From: Streptomyces sp. Z26
Lineage (GTDB): Bacteria > Actinomycetota > Actinomycetes > Streptomycetales > Streptomycetaceae
NCBI RefSeq assembly: GCF_003665095.1
Contig: NZ_RCHV01000002.1
Span: 5,460,501-5,524,500, forward strand
Reading direction: 5' to 3'
DNA length: 64,000 nucleotides
In this document: positions 14,668-26,300 of the stretch, piece after piece
Numbering within the stretch: position 1 is the first letter of the stretch
Layout: the number at the start of each line of letters is the position of its first letter
The notes under the pieces: model-generated
Seen by the model: the letters and a program-made list of their open reading frames with translations, nothing else
The model's database searches: none
What the model was told of the DNA's origin: nothing
Translations under genes and position numbers: made by a program

Positions 14668-16176
14668 TCACGGCGGCCCGTCCCCGGCCTCCTCCCGCTC
14701 GCGCAGCAGCTCCGCGAGGTCGTTCAGCCGGTCCAGCTGGGCGGCCGGGCGCGCGGTCCGGTGGTTGTGGGCGAGGCGGGCGCGGTGGCGGTGCACGAAG
14801 GCCCAGTACCCGGCGGTGTACGGGCAGGCGCGCGCGCCGGTCCGCTCCGTGGGCCGGTACGCGCACGGGCCGCACAGGTCGCTCATCCGGTTGATGTAGG
14901 CGCCGCCCGAGGTGTACGGCTTGGTGGTCATCAGGCCGCCGTCGGCGTACTGCGACATCCCCACCACGTTCGGCAGCATCACCCAGTCGTAGCCGTCGAC
15001 GAAGCTCCGGTGGAACCAGTCGGTGACGGCCGCCGGGTCCCAGCCGCGCTGGAGGGCGTAGCCGCCGAGCACCATCAGCCGGGGGATGTGGTGCGTCCAG
15101 CCGGTGTCGCGGACCTGCGCGAGGACCGTGCCGAGGCAGCGGGCGGTCACCGCGTCGGCGTCCAGCTCCAGGAACCAGTCGGGCAACGGGGCGTGGTGGC
15201 GCAGCGCGTTGCGGTGCCGGTAGTCCTCACCGAAGTGCCAGTAGAGGTGCCACACGTACTCGCGCCAGCCCGCGACCTGCCGTACGAACCCCTCGGTGCT
15301 CGCGAGCGCCGCGTCACCGGCGCGCCAGGCCGCCTCCGCCGCCTCGACGCACTCGGCCGGGTCCAGCAGGCCGAGGTTGAGGGCGGCCGACAGCAGGCTG
15401 TGCGCCAGCACCGGGTCCCCGGCCAGCATGGCGTCCTCGTGCGGCCCGAAGGCGGGCAGCCGGTCGTGGACGAAGCGGCGCAGCGCGGCGCGCGCCTCGC
15501 GGCGGGTCGCGGGGAAGAGGCGCGGCCCGTCGCGGCCGACGAACGCCACGTCCCCGTCCCGTTCCCACCGGTCCAGGTCGCGCCGCACCTCCTCGTCGAT
15601 CGCGTCCTCGTCCGGGCGCCACGGCGCGGGTGCGCCGAGGGTCGCGGCGCCGCGCGGGGGCGGCTCGCGGTTGTCGTGGTCCAGGTTCCAGCGGCCCCCG
15701 GCGGGTTCGTCGCCCTCCATGAGGAGGTCGTGGGAGCGGCGGACCCCGCGGTAGAAGTCCTCCATGAGCAGCCGCCGGGAGCCGCGGCCCGCCGCCCACC
15801 GCGCGAAGTCGCCGTGCGGTACGAGGAATCCGCGGGCCGGGAGCACCGTCACCCGTTCCAGGTCCTCCGCGAGCGCCAGGGCGGCGCGGGACGTGGGGTG
15901 GAAGACGGTGACGTCGGCGTCGCCCACCGCCTCGCGGAGCCCCTCGCGGTACGTCTCCGCCCGTACATACCGCATGCGGTCGCCCAGTTCGGCGGCGCGG
16001 TGCCGCATCGCGGAGAGCACCAGGTGGGCCTTGGCGCGGTGGAACCGGCGGCGCCGGAACACCGACTTCGCCTCCACCATCACCAGCGGCGCGTCCCGCG
16101 CCGGGCCGCCGTCGCGCGGGTCGAGGAAGTGCGGGCCGAGCTGGTCCCCGAAGAACCAGTGTGCGGGCGGGGGCAT
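14668..16176 (-). CDS. FeS-type bacterial cryptochrome/(6-4) photolyase
   Basis: 502 aa. The N-terminal photolyase-related Rossmann domain begins HWFFGDQLGPHFLDP and the FAD-binding half contains GWREYVWHLYW, GWTHHIPRLMVLG and VDGYDWVMLPNVVGMS. A Cys upstream (TARCLGTV) and three near the C-terminus (SDLCGPCAY, ARACPYT) match the four cluster ligands of the FeS-BCP group, whose best-known member repairs (6-4) photoproducts. Length is normal for the family. There is a GGAGG site 9 nt before the ATG. It stands alone, and next to a biosynthetic locus it is probably an unrelated housekeeping DNA-repair gene. Confidence 0.9.
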   Translation of the reverse strand: MPPPAHWFFGDQLGPHFLDPRDGGPARDAPLVMVEAKSVFRRRRFHRAKAHLVLSAMRHRAAELGDRMRYVRAETYREGLREAVGDADVTVFHPTSRAALALAEDLERVTVLPARGFLVPHGDFARWAAGRGSRRLLMEDFYRGVRRSHDLLMEGDEPAGGRWNLDHDNREPPPRGAATLGAPAPWRPDEDAIDEEVRRDLDRWERDGDVAFVGRDGPRLFPATRREARAALRRFVHDRLPAFGPHEDAMLAGDPVLAHSLLSAALNLGLLDPAECVEAAEAAWRAGDAALASTEGFVRQVAGWREYVWHLYWHFGEDYRHRNALRHHAPLPDWFLELDADAVTARCLGTVLAQVRDTGWTHHIPRLMVLGGYALQRGWDPAAVTDWFHRSFVDGYDWVMLPNVVGMSQYADGGLMTTKPYTSGGAYINRMSDLCGPCAYRPTERTGARACPYTAGYWAFVHRHRARLAHNHRTARPAAQLDRLNDLAELLREREEAGDGPP

Positions 16177-16348
16177 GCGCGTCGACCTCCAGCCGGCCGC
16201 GGCCGGACTCCGTACGGTACGACCGCCGTGCCGCGGCCGTACCGTGTCAACGCGTGCGGCGGCCCGCCGTTGCGAGGTCCGCGGCGATTTCCGCGCCGCG
16301 TCGCCCGCCCGTACCAGCCGCCGCGTACCCGCCGGGGCGCCCGGTGGC

Positions 16349-17146
16349 TCAGCCCTTGAGCGGCCCGCCGTTGATCGCGACGCGGCGGCCGTAGCGCGTA
16401 CGGGGGTAGTAGTCGTACGTCGCGTGGTGCTGCACGCAGCGGTTGTCCCAGAACACCAGCGTGTTCGGGGCCCAACGGACCCGGCAGCTCAGCATCGGGC
16501 GCTGGTTGGCGACGGCGAACAGCATGCCGAGGAGCGCGTCGCTCTCGTCGGCGGAGAGCTGCGGGACGCGGGAGGTGTACGCCTGGTTGACGTAGAGGAT
16601 CGGGCGGTCGGTCTCGGGGTGCCGTACGACGAGCGGGTGCTCGTTCACCGGGACCTCGTAGTCCGGCGGGATGGTGTAGCCGCGGAAGCTCTGCGCGCCG
16701 TCGTGGACGGCGGTGAGGCCGTCGAGGAGGCCGCGCATCGTGGGCGACAGCATCTCGTAGGCCAGGTGCATGTTGGCGAAGAGGGTGTCGCCGCCGCTGC
16801 CGCCGTCGGGGGTCTCGGTGATGTAGAGCATCGAGCCGAGGGACGGTTCGAGGTCGGCGGTGCCGTCGGCGTGCCAGGCGTTGCCCGCGACGTTGGCGGC
16901 GGCGGCCGTGGTGCGGATGTCCAGCACGTAGGGGTCGCCCTCGGGCGGCGGCGGGTTGACGGGGCGCAGCTCGCCGAAGTGGGCGGCGAAGCGCTTGTGT
17001 TCCTCGACGGTGATCTCCTGGTCGCGGAAGACCAGCACGTGGTGGTCGAGGAACGCCGTCCGCACCTCGGCCAGTTGCGCGTCCGTCAGCCGCGCCAGAT
17101 CCACGCCGGAGACCTCGGCGCCGATGACGGGCGTCAGCGGGGACAC
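16349..17146 (-). CDS. TauD/TfdA-family 2-oxoglutarate/Fe(II) dioxygenase, start disrupted by an apparent frameshift
   Basis: 265 aa from GTG 17146. Iron ligands are HxD in NAWHADGTADL (residue ~91) and the late His in CVQHHATYDYY, with the 2-oxoglutarate Arg in RTRYGRRVAIN. The family hydroxylates or halogenates small molecules and tailors NRPS products. The GTG has no ribosome-binding site. A good one (GAGGAG) precedes ATG 17217, whose frame reads MEPYELEALEAVTTRPR and then stops at 17134; one extra C in the C5 run at 17169-17173 would join it to the dioxygenase as a 289-aa protein starting in a family-typical way. Either a sequencing error or a real mutation. It lies 84 bp after the hybrid NRPS/PKS gene and is probably its tailoring enzyme. 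Confidence 0.82.
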   Translation of the reverse strand: MSPLTPVIGAEVSGVDLARLTDAQLAEVRTAFLDHHVLVFRDQEITVEEHKRFAAHFGELRPVNPPPPEGDPYVLDIRTTAAAANVAGNAWHADGTADLEPSLGSMLYITETPDGGSGGDTLFANMHLAYEMLSPTMRGLLDGLTAVHDGAQSFRGYTIPPDYEVPVNEHPLVVRHPETDRPILYVNQAYTSRVPQLSADESDALLGMLFAVANQRPMLSCRVRWAPNTLVFWDNRCVQHHATYDYYPRTRYGRRVAINGGPLKG

Positions 17147-17301
17147 GGCGAGTGTCGCGTAGTCGCGCGGGGGCGGGTGGTGACGGCTTCGAGCGCTTCG
17201 AGTTCGTAGGGCTCCATCGCGTACTCCTCGGTGGGTGGGTCCGGCTCGGGGTCGGGCTCGGAGGGTCCGGCTTGGGGTGGGGCGGTCAGGGGCGGGGCCG
17301 G

Positions 17302-20300
17302 TCAGGGGCGCGGGTGCGCGGCGGTCTCCGGGCCGGGGGCCGCCGGGGTCGGACGCGACCGTGCGACGGCCGCTTCGATGTCCGCCGCGACGGTCGCGGC
17401 GTACGGCGGGCGGACGAGCCCGTAGTGCGTCGTGCCGAGCACCTCCGTGCCCGCGCCGTCCGGCAGGTGGGCGTGCCAGCGGGCGCGGCGCTCGCGCGGT
17501 GGGCCGAGCGGGGGCAGGCCCTCGACGGGCTCCCGGGCCAGCCACAGCCGGGTGGGTGTCGTGGTGATCCGGGGCAGCCGGTGGCCGTCCATGCTGCGGA
17601 GGTTGTCGAGGCAGCAGCGGGCGAGGCGGTCCGCGTAGGCGCGTCCGCGCGCACCCGTACCGTTCCCGTCCGTCCCGTCGCCCGCGCCGCTCCCGTCGCC
17701 GGAGCCCAACTCGGCGGCGAACAGGGTCTTCAGCTGGGTCTCGTCGTACTCCCGGTACACCGCGCCGCTGCCCGGCGACGGGGGGTCCAGCAGGTGCAGC
17801 GACCGCACCCGGCCGCCGTACGCCCCGGCTCCGCTTCCCGTTCCGTTTCCGTTCCCCGCTGCGGCTGCGGCTGCGGCTGCGGCTGCGGTCTCCGCCTCCG
17901 CCGCCATGCCCGCGGCCACCCACGCACCGAACGACCAGCCGGCCAGGTGGTGGCGCCACCCCGTACCGGGGAACCGGGCGTGCAGGGCGGCGAGATAGTG
18001 CCGGGCCCGTTCGTCGATGCTCCAGCGCGGGTGGTCCGGGTCGCGCAGCGCCGGGTCCGCGATCAGGGCGACGGTCAGCCGCGGGTCGAGCGCGGACACC
18101 AGCGCGCGGTACGCCTGCACGTCGCCGCCGACCGGGTGCACCAGGCACAGGACGTCGTCGCCGGTGCCCTCCTGCCACACCTCGACGGGTACGGGCGCCG
18201 CTCCCGGTGGGGGCGGGACCGGCGTGCCCGCGTCGGCTAGGCGGTCCAGGATCTCGTTGAGGCTGACGCGGTGGCTGAGCGAGGCGAGGTCGAGCTCGAC
18301 GCCGAGGTGCTGCTCCACCGTGTCGATCAGGCTGAGCAGCAGCAGGGAGTCGGCCCCCATGTCGTACAGCGAGGCGTCCGGGTCGAGCCCGTCCAGGCCC
18401 AGCCATCCGCACAGCTCCGCCGTCACCAGCTCCCACGCGGAGCGTTCCGGCGCGGGCCGTTCCGCTCCCGCTTCCGCTCCTCGTTCCGCTCCCGGTTCCG
18501 TTCGCGGTTCCGGTTCGGGACGGGCGGGGCCGGTCGGCGCGGGTGCGGCGCCCGCGTAGAAGACGCGGGACGCCGCCACGTCCGTGGCCGACACCAGCAG
18601 GTGCGGCAGCCCCAGCCCGACCGCGCGGCCGAAGACCCGCTGCCCCTCCGCGACGGTCAGCCCCACCGACAGGTGCGCCTGGTGCCGCGCGTCGCCACCC
18701 AGGGCCCGTACGGCCATGCCCGTCTCCCGCCACACGTCCCACGCGAGGGTGAGCCGCGCGGTGCCGTCGCCGTACGGGGCGCTGCACCCGGTGGCGTACG
18801 GCGTGCTGGGCGGGGCGTCGTACGCCGGGTCGTGGTGGGCGAAGGCGTCGAGGAGCGCGTTCCCGGCGGCGTAGTCGAACTGCCCGACGCCGCCCAGGTG
18901 GGCGGACATGGACGAGCAGTAGACGGCGAGCGACGGCGCGTGCTCCGCGATCAGCCGCTCCGCCAGCAGCGCCCCGCGCAGCTTCGGCGCGAGGGCCCGC
19001 CGCATGGCGGCGGCGTCGCGGCGCGCGGTCAGCCCGCCCGCGCCGGTGCCCGCCGCGTGCACGACGGACGCCAGCCCGTACGGGCGCGCGGCGACGCGGG
19101 CGGCGATCCGGGCGGCGAGCGCGTCGAGCGGCTCGTCCGCGAGGTCGCCCGCGACGAGGTCCACGCGGTCGGCCCAGGGGGCCAGCGCCTCCGGCGGCTC
19201 CGGGCGGCGCGACAGCAGCAGCACGCGCCCGGCGGTGTGGGTGAGCAGCCACTCCGCGAGGGCGGTGCCCAGCCCGCCGGTACCGCCGAGCACCACGTGG
19301 TCCCCGCGCGCGTCGGCGGGCCACACGGCGCCGGTCCCGGCGGCGGGCCCGGGGTCCGTGACGGGGAGGACGGCCTGTTCCCACCAGTGGCCCCCGCGCA
19401 GCGCCAACTGCCGTGGCAGCGCCTCGCGTTCGGCCCCGGCGAGCAGCGCGGCCAGCTGCCGCGCCCAGCCGTCCGGCCCGGGTACGGCGACGTCCACCCA
19501 GTGCCCGTACGGCGCGCCCTCCTGCGGCGCGACCTCCGTGACCCCGGCCAGCAGCGCGCCCTCCGGCCTGGTGACGCCGCCGAGCACGGGCCGCGCCCCG
19601 TACGACAGCCACCACGGCCGCAGCAGCGCCGCGTACGGGGTGCCGCTCACGGCCCGTACCAGCGCGGCGGGCGTGTCGAGGCAGGCGCGGGACGCCCGGT
19701 CGAGGACGGCGGCGGAGACGGGACCGTCGAGGGCGAGGGGCAGCGCGTGCACCCAGTCGACGCGGTCGGGCGCCGCCGTACCTTCGCCGTCGCTGTCGTC
19801 GTTGCCGGGCGTGTCTCCGGCGAACGCGTCGAGCACCAGGCGGAGTTGGGCCGGGTCCACGGGGTCCGCGCGGAACCGGTCGGTGCCGGTACGGGCGAAC
19901 TCCGCGCCCTCCGCCCCCTCGACCCGTACGACGCGACCGCCCGTGGCGGCGAACGCGTCGGCCAGCGCCGGGTCCGCGGGCCCCTCGGTGACCAGGACCA
20001 CCGCGCGCGTCGGGCCGACGCCGGTGCCCGCGCCCGCTGCGGTGGTGGCGCGGCGCAGCCGCACCCACTGCGGCTGGTGCAGCCACTCGGCCTCGGGCCG
20101 CCGTTCCGGCACCGCGACCCCGGTGTCCGGCGCCCCCGCCGACCGTACGGACCCCGCGTCCCGTACCGCCCCCGCCGACCGTGCGGCCGCCCGCGCGAAG
20201 TCGTGGTCCGTCAGGTCGAACGCCGGGGGCGGGAAGTCCCACGGCGCCTGCGCCGGGCCCTCCGGCCACGCCACCGCGCGACCCGCCAGCCACACCCCGG

Positions 20301-23300
20301 CGAGGTCCGCCGCGGTCCGGCCCTCGGCGGGTACGGGTGGCGCGGACGTGTCCGCCTCGGCGCGGGTCGTGTTCTCCGTACGGAGCCAGGCGACGGCCGC
20401 CCGCGCGTCGGGGCAGACCGCGCCCCGGCGCAGCCGCCCGTGCGCGCGGCCCGCCTGGAGGTGGCGCAGGACCTGCCCGTACGCGTCGGGGCGGCGCTCC
20501 AGGTAGTCCGCGATCCGGGCGGCGTCCGCCCGGAGTTGGGGCTCACCGGCGGCCGACAGCACGAGCAGCGGCACGGCCCCGGCGACCCGCACGCCGCCCG
20601 TACCAGCACCCGCGCCCGCCGCCGCGTGCGCCGGGGCGACCGCCGTCGTGGGCACCGCGTCCGCCGTGGTGCCCGCCTCCAGCACCACGTGCGCGTTCGT
20701 GCCGCCGATGCCGAAGCTGCTCACGGCGGCCACCCGCTCCCGTTCCGGCGGCCAGGGCGCGGCCTCCGTCGGGACGTGGAACGGCGCGGGGTCGGGGCCG
20801 ATCTCCGGGTTGAACGCGCGGAAGCCGGGGGTCGGCGGTACGACGCCGTGGTGCACCGCGAGCACCGCGCGCACGAGGCCCACCGCCCCGGCGGCGGCGC
20901 CCAGATGGCCGATCTGACTCTTCACGGAACTGAGCGCGCAGCTCTCCGGCGCGGTCGTGCCGAGCGCCTGCCGCAGCGCGTCCGCCTCGACGGGGTCGCC
21001 GAGCCGGGTGCCGGTGCCGTGCGCCTCCACGTACGCGACGTCCGCGCCCGTACGCCCGCTGCGGCGCAGCGCCGTACGGATCGCCGCGCGCTGGCCCGCG
21101 ACGGACGGCGCGCTGTAACTGAGCTTCGCGGCACCGTCGTTGTTCACGGCGGACCCGGTGAGCACCGCGTAGACGGTGTCCCCGTCGCGCCGCGCGCGGG
21201 ACAGCGGCTTCAGCACGAGCACGGCGGCGCCGCTGCCGCCGACGGTCCCGGCGGCGTCGTCGCTGAAGGGGCGGCAGCGGCCGTCGGGGGAGAAGATGTG
21301 CTGCGGGCGGTAGCGGTAGCCGTCCGACAGGGTGGGGTCGACGAGGACGCCGCCCGCGAGCATCACGTCGGCGTCGCCGCGCCGCAGCAGGTCCGCCGCG
21401 AGGTGCACCGCCACCAGCGAACTGGAGCACGCCGTCTGCGTGGTGAGGGCGGGGCCGGTGAGCCCGAGGTGGTACGCGGCCTTGGTGGCGAGGAAGTCCT
21501 TGTCGTGGTGGAGCGCCAGTTGGAAGCCGTCGGGGAGCGCGGCGGGGTCGCCCTCGCGCAGCATGGACTGGAAGTACGTGTTCTCGCCCGCGCCCGCGAC
21601 CAGCCCGACGCGCACGGCGCCCGTGTCCCCGACGCCCGCGTGCGCGAGCGCCTCCACGCAGGTCATCAGCAGGTGCCGCTGCTGCGGGTCCATCAGCCGC
21701 GCCTCCTGCGGGCTGATCCCGAAGCGGCCGGGGTCGAAGGCGAGCATGCCGTCGAGCTGGCTGCGGGCGCCGACCAGGCCCGGGGACGCGTCGAAGTGCT
21801 CGATGCCGCTTCGGCCCGTGGTGACCAGGTCCCAGAAGGCGGCCAGGTCGGGGGCGCCGGGCGCCCGTACGGCCATCCCGACGACGGCCGTCGCCTCGTC
21901 CGCCGGGCCCGCTCCGTGCGCCGTACGGGTGCCGGTCTCCGTGCCCGTGTCCCCGGCCGTCCCCTCCGCGTCACCCGCGCCGTCCGGGCCCTGCCCGTCC
22001 ACGAGGCGCGCCAACTGCCGTGGTGTGACGTGCTCGAAGAGGTCCGCGACGGTGAGCCGCAGCCCGAGCCCGGCGGTGAGGCGCAGATGGAAGCGCATCA
22101 GGTCGAGGCTGGAGGCGCCCGCCTCGAAGTACGTCTCGTCGGGGCCGACGGGTGACCCCGTCGCCTCCTCGAACGCGGCGACGAGCGCCGACTCCCTTAC
22201 GGACAGGGCCTGTTCGCGCCCTCCCGCGCCGTGAGTCGTACGGTCCGGGGTGCCGTCCGCGTACGGTTCCCGCGCCGGGGCGCGCAGCGCCGCCTCGCGG
22301 TCCAGCTTGCCGCTCGGCGTACGGGGCAGCTCCGCGAGCAGCCGGAAGCGGTCGACGCGTACGTGCGCGGGCAGCAGCCCCGCCAGGTGTCGCCGCAGGT
22401 CGGCGGGGGTGGGCGCGGCGTCGTCGCGGCAGCGCAGGCACGCCACCAGCTCCCGCCCGTCGACGGCGACGACGGCCCCGACGACCGCCGGGTGGCGCAG
22501 CAGCGCGGCCTCGACCTGGCCGGGCTCCAACCGGTGGCCGCTGACCTTGAGTTGGTCGTCGGCGCGGCCGAGGAAGTGCAGCAGCCCGTCCGTGTCGAAC
22601 GCGGCGCGGTCGCCGCTGCGGTAGAACAGCCCCTCGGCGTACGGGAGTCGGGTGAAGCGGCGGACGTTCAGGCCGTCGTCGTCGGCGCTCTCCGGCCCGC
22701 CCGCCCCGGGCTCCTCCAGATAGCAGGGGGTGTCGATCACGCCGCCGATGAGCAGCTCGCCGGGGCAGCCCGCCGGTACGGGCAGGCCCGCCTCGTCCAC
22801 GACGTGCAGCACCGCGCCGTCGACGGGCGTGCCGATGGCGGGCCGGTCCGGCCAGAGCGCGGGGTCGCCGTCGAGCCGCAGGCCGCTGACGACATGGGTC
22901 TCCGTCGGCCCGTAGTGGTTGAACAGCCGCGCGCCGGGCATGCCCGCGAACCAGCGCCGTACGGCCGGGGTGCACACCAACTGCTCCCCGGCGGTCACCA
23001 CTTCGCGGAGTCGGGACGGGTGGCGGCCCAGGTGCGCGCCGTGTTCGGCGAGCATCTGGAGGGCCACGAACGGCAGGTACAGGCGCTCGATCCCGGCCGA
23101 CTCCAACCGCTCCAGCAGCGCCGGTACGTCCTGCCGCCAGCCGGGCCGCACGAGGTGCAGGCAGCCGCCCACGCACAGCGTGCCGAAGACCTCCTGGAAC
23201 GACACGTCGAACGACAGCATCGAGAACTGCTGCGTCGCCGCCGCGCCGCCGGGCCCGTCCGAACTCTCCTGCCACCGCAGCAGGTTGCACAGTGTCCGGT

Positions 23301-26300
23301 CGTACACCCGTACCCCCTTGGGCGTCCCGGTCGAGCCCGAGGTGAAGAGGGTGTAGAGCGGCCGGGCGCCGTCGTGGGGGACGGGCGCGCGGGCGGGACC
23401 GGAGGTGCCCGGGGAGAGGGTGACGGTGAGGCGCGGCACACCGCCGGGGTCCACGGCGTCGAACGCCGAACCGCCGCCGTTCGCGGGCCCGTTCGCCGTC
23501 GCGTCGTCCGGCGGCAGCAGCACGCAGAGCGGTGCCGTACGGTCCAGGATCTGCCGCAGCAGCGCGGGCGGGTACGAGGGGTCGAGCGGTACGGCCGTCA
23601 GGTTGAGCCGGGCCAGGGCCAGCAGCGCCACCACGTGCGCGGCGGACGGTTCCATGAACAGCGCGACGTGGCACGGCTGTTCGCCGCCGGGCACGTCGTA
23701 CGTGGCCAGCAGCTCGGCGGCGAGCGCCTCGGCCATACCGTCCAACGTGCCGTAGTCGACCGGCCCTTCGGCCGTCATCAGCGCCGGAGCGGCGGGCGTA
23801 CGGGCGACCTGCCGGGCGAAGCCCTCCGCGACGGTGCTCCAGCCGGGCGCGCCCACCGCGCCGCGACCTGGCGTGGGCAGCGCGTGCCGGTGCCCCGCGA
23901 CGACCTCGGCCGGGGTCGCGTCCGCGGTCGGGTCTCCGGTGAGCGCGGCCAGGCCCCGCCGGAACAGCGCGTCGGCGGCGGCCGCCTCCGCCTCGGTGAA
24001 GTGCTCCCGGGCGTACTCCCACAACAGCGCCAGCCCGTCGGGCCGTTCGACCACCGACAGCGTCAGGGGGCACTTGGCCTCGGCGGGCACCGGCCACCGC
24101 GGCGACGTGACGCAGCCGGGCAGCGTCAGCGCGCCGAAGTCGGTGTTCTCCAGCACGAAGAGGAAGTCGAACGGCGGCCCGCCGCCCGCCTTCCCGGGCC
24201 GCCCGTGCAGCACGTCGGCGAGCGCGACGTCCTGCCGTTCCAGCACCGTACGGGCGTCGCGGGCCAGGAGCAGCAGCTGTTCGCGCAGCGCGCCGAGCGG
24301 GGACACGGCGAGGGGGAGCAGCACGGTGTTGGCGAACATGCCGACGCTGTCCTCGAACTCCCGCACCGGCCGCTGGGCGACGGGCGCCGCGACCCGGAGC
24401 CGGGTGCGGCCGGTCACCCCGTACAGCGCCCACGCGTACACGGCGAGCAGCAACGGGAAGCGTGTCAGGCCCAGTTCGGCGCAGAGCCGGTCGAGGGCGT
24501 CACGCCCGTGCCCGGTCAGCTCCGTGTGCAGCAGCCCGGCACCGGGCTCCGCCGCCGGGTGGGCGGCGCGGAGGGCCGGGGTCTCGGTGGTGTCGGCCAA
24601 CCGGGCGTGGTGGGCGAGGAGTTTGTCGCGCTGCGCGGCGTAGGCGGCGCCGGACCGCCACGCCTCCTGCCAGACGGCGAAGTCCAACGGGGTGGGCGCG
24701 GCGGCCTGTTCGGCCTCGGGGCCCGCCGCGTTTCCCGGGTGCCCGGCGCTGAGCGCGTCGGCGTACGCCCGTGACAGGTCGTGCAGCAGCACGTTCAGGG
24801 ACCAGCCGTCCACGGCGACGTGGTGCAGATGCAGCAGCAGCGTCCCGCCCGCCGCCGTCGGGAGGAGCGTCGCGCGCAGCATCCGGGGCCGCGCCAGGTC
24901 GAACGGCTCCGCGAAGAACGCGTCCTCCGCCGCGCCCGAGCCCGCTTCCGCCGCGCCGTCGGGCTCCACCCACGGGTCGTACGCCTCGCCCACCACCTGG
25001 AGCAGCCCGTCCGCCGACGCCTCGAAGCCCGTGCGCAGCGCCGGGTGCCGCGCGCACAGCAGCCGCAGCCCCGTACGCAGCGCCGTACGGTCCACCGCGC
25101 CGTCGAGGGCGAACGCCAGCCGCACGTCGTACGCGCGCGAGTGCGGGGAACGCTGCTGGATCAGCCACAGGCGCTGCTGCTCGCCGGTCGCGGGCGCGCT
25201 GCGCGCACCCGCCGCGGTCACGGCCGGGTACGCGGGCCCGGTGTCGTCCCCGGCCGCCTCGACGGCGGCGGCCAGCGCGGCGAGGTCGCCGTCGAGTACG
25301 GCGCTCTGCGGCAGGTCGCGACCCCAGCGGCGCCGGATCTCGAAGCGCAGCCGCAGCGCCTTCAACGAGTCGCCGCCGCACGCGACCCAGGTGTCGCCCG
25401 GTCGCGGGTCGGGCAACTCCAGTACGCGGGCGGCCAGTTCCAGCACCTCGGCCAGTACGGCGCCGTCCCCGTCGGCCGTCGCCCCGTGCCGTCGCCCGTC
25501 GTCGTCCGGCCGCCAGGGCGGGTCCGTACGGGCCAGCAGCGCCGCCTGGTCGACCTTGCCGTTGGCGGTCAGCGGCAGCGCCTCCAGCCGGTGCAGCCGG
25601 TGCGGACGCATGTAGGCGGGCAGTACGGCTCCCAGGTGCCCGTCGAACTCCTCCCAGGTCAGCCCCGGGTCCACGACGACGAAGGCCAGCAGCTCGTTCG
25701 GCCCCTCCCCGCCGTCGTCACTCCCACCGCCGCCCGCGCGCCGCGTGCACACGTACGCCTGCCGCACCGCCGGGTGGGTACGTATCCGCTGCTCCAACTC
25801 GCCCGGCTCGACGCGGAATCCGCGCACCTTCACCTGCCGGTCCACGCGCCCGACGTACGTCACGTCGCCCTGCGCGTCGCGCCGTACGAGGTCCCCGGTG
25901 CGGTAGTGGAGCACGGGCCGACCGTCCGGCCCGGCGAGGTGGACGAAGCGCCGCGCGGTCTCCTCCGGCAGGTCGACGTACCCGGCGGCGACGCCCGTCC
26001 CCGACAGCAGCAGCTCGGCGACCTCGCCGGGGGCCGCCGTACGCGTGGTGCCCGGGACGACGAGGGCGGTGCCGGTCTCCGGGAGCGGGCGCCCGATCGG
26101 CACGACCGGCGCGTCGAAGTCGCGCGGGACGGGGTGGCAGAGCGCGAAGGTCGTGCACTCGGTCGGCCCGTAGACGTTGTGGAGCTGCGTGCGGCTGTCG
26201 GCGTTGTGGCGGTACCAGGCGCGCACCACACGGCTGTTGAGCTGTTCGCCGCCCACGAGCAGCTGCCCGAGGCCCGCGAAGCACGCGGGCACGGCCCGCA

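Noticed and set aside
17134..17217. A separate 27-aa leader peptide before the dioxygenase
   Set aside because: Its first 17 residues read as the natural start of the dioxygenase if one base is restored, so a frameshift explains it better.
20000..20700. A hidden acyltransferase domain between KS and KR
   Set aside because: Only a KS-side linker and a post-AT-like segment are readable; no GHSxG motif or AT fold was found by eye.
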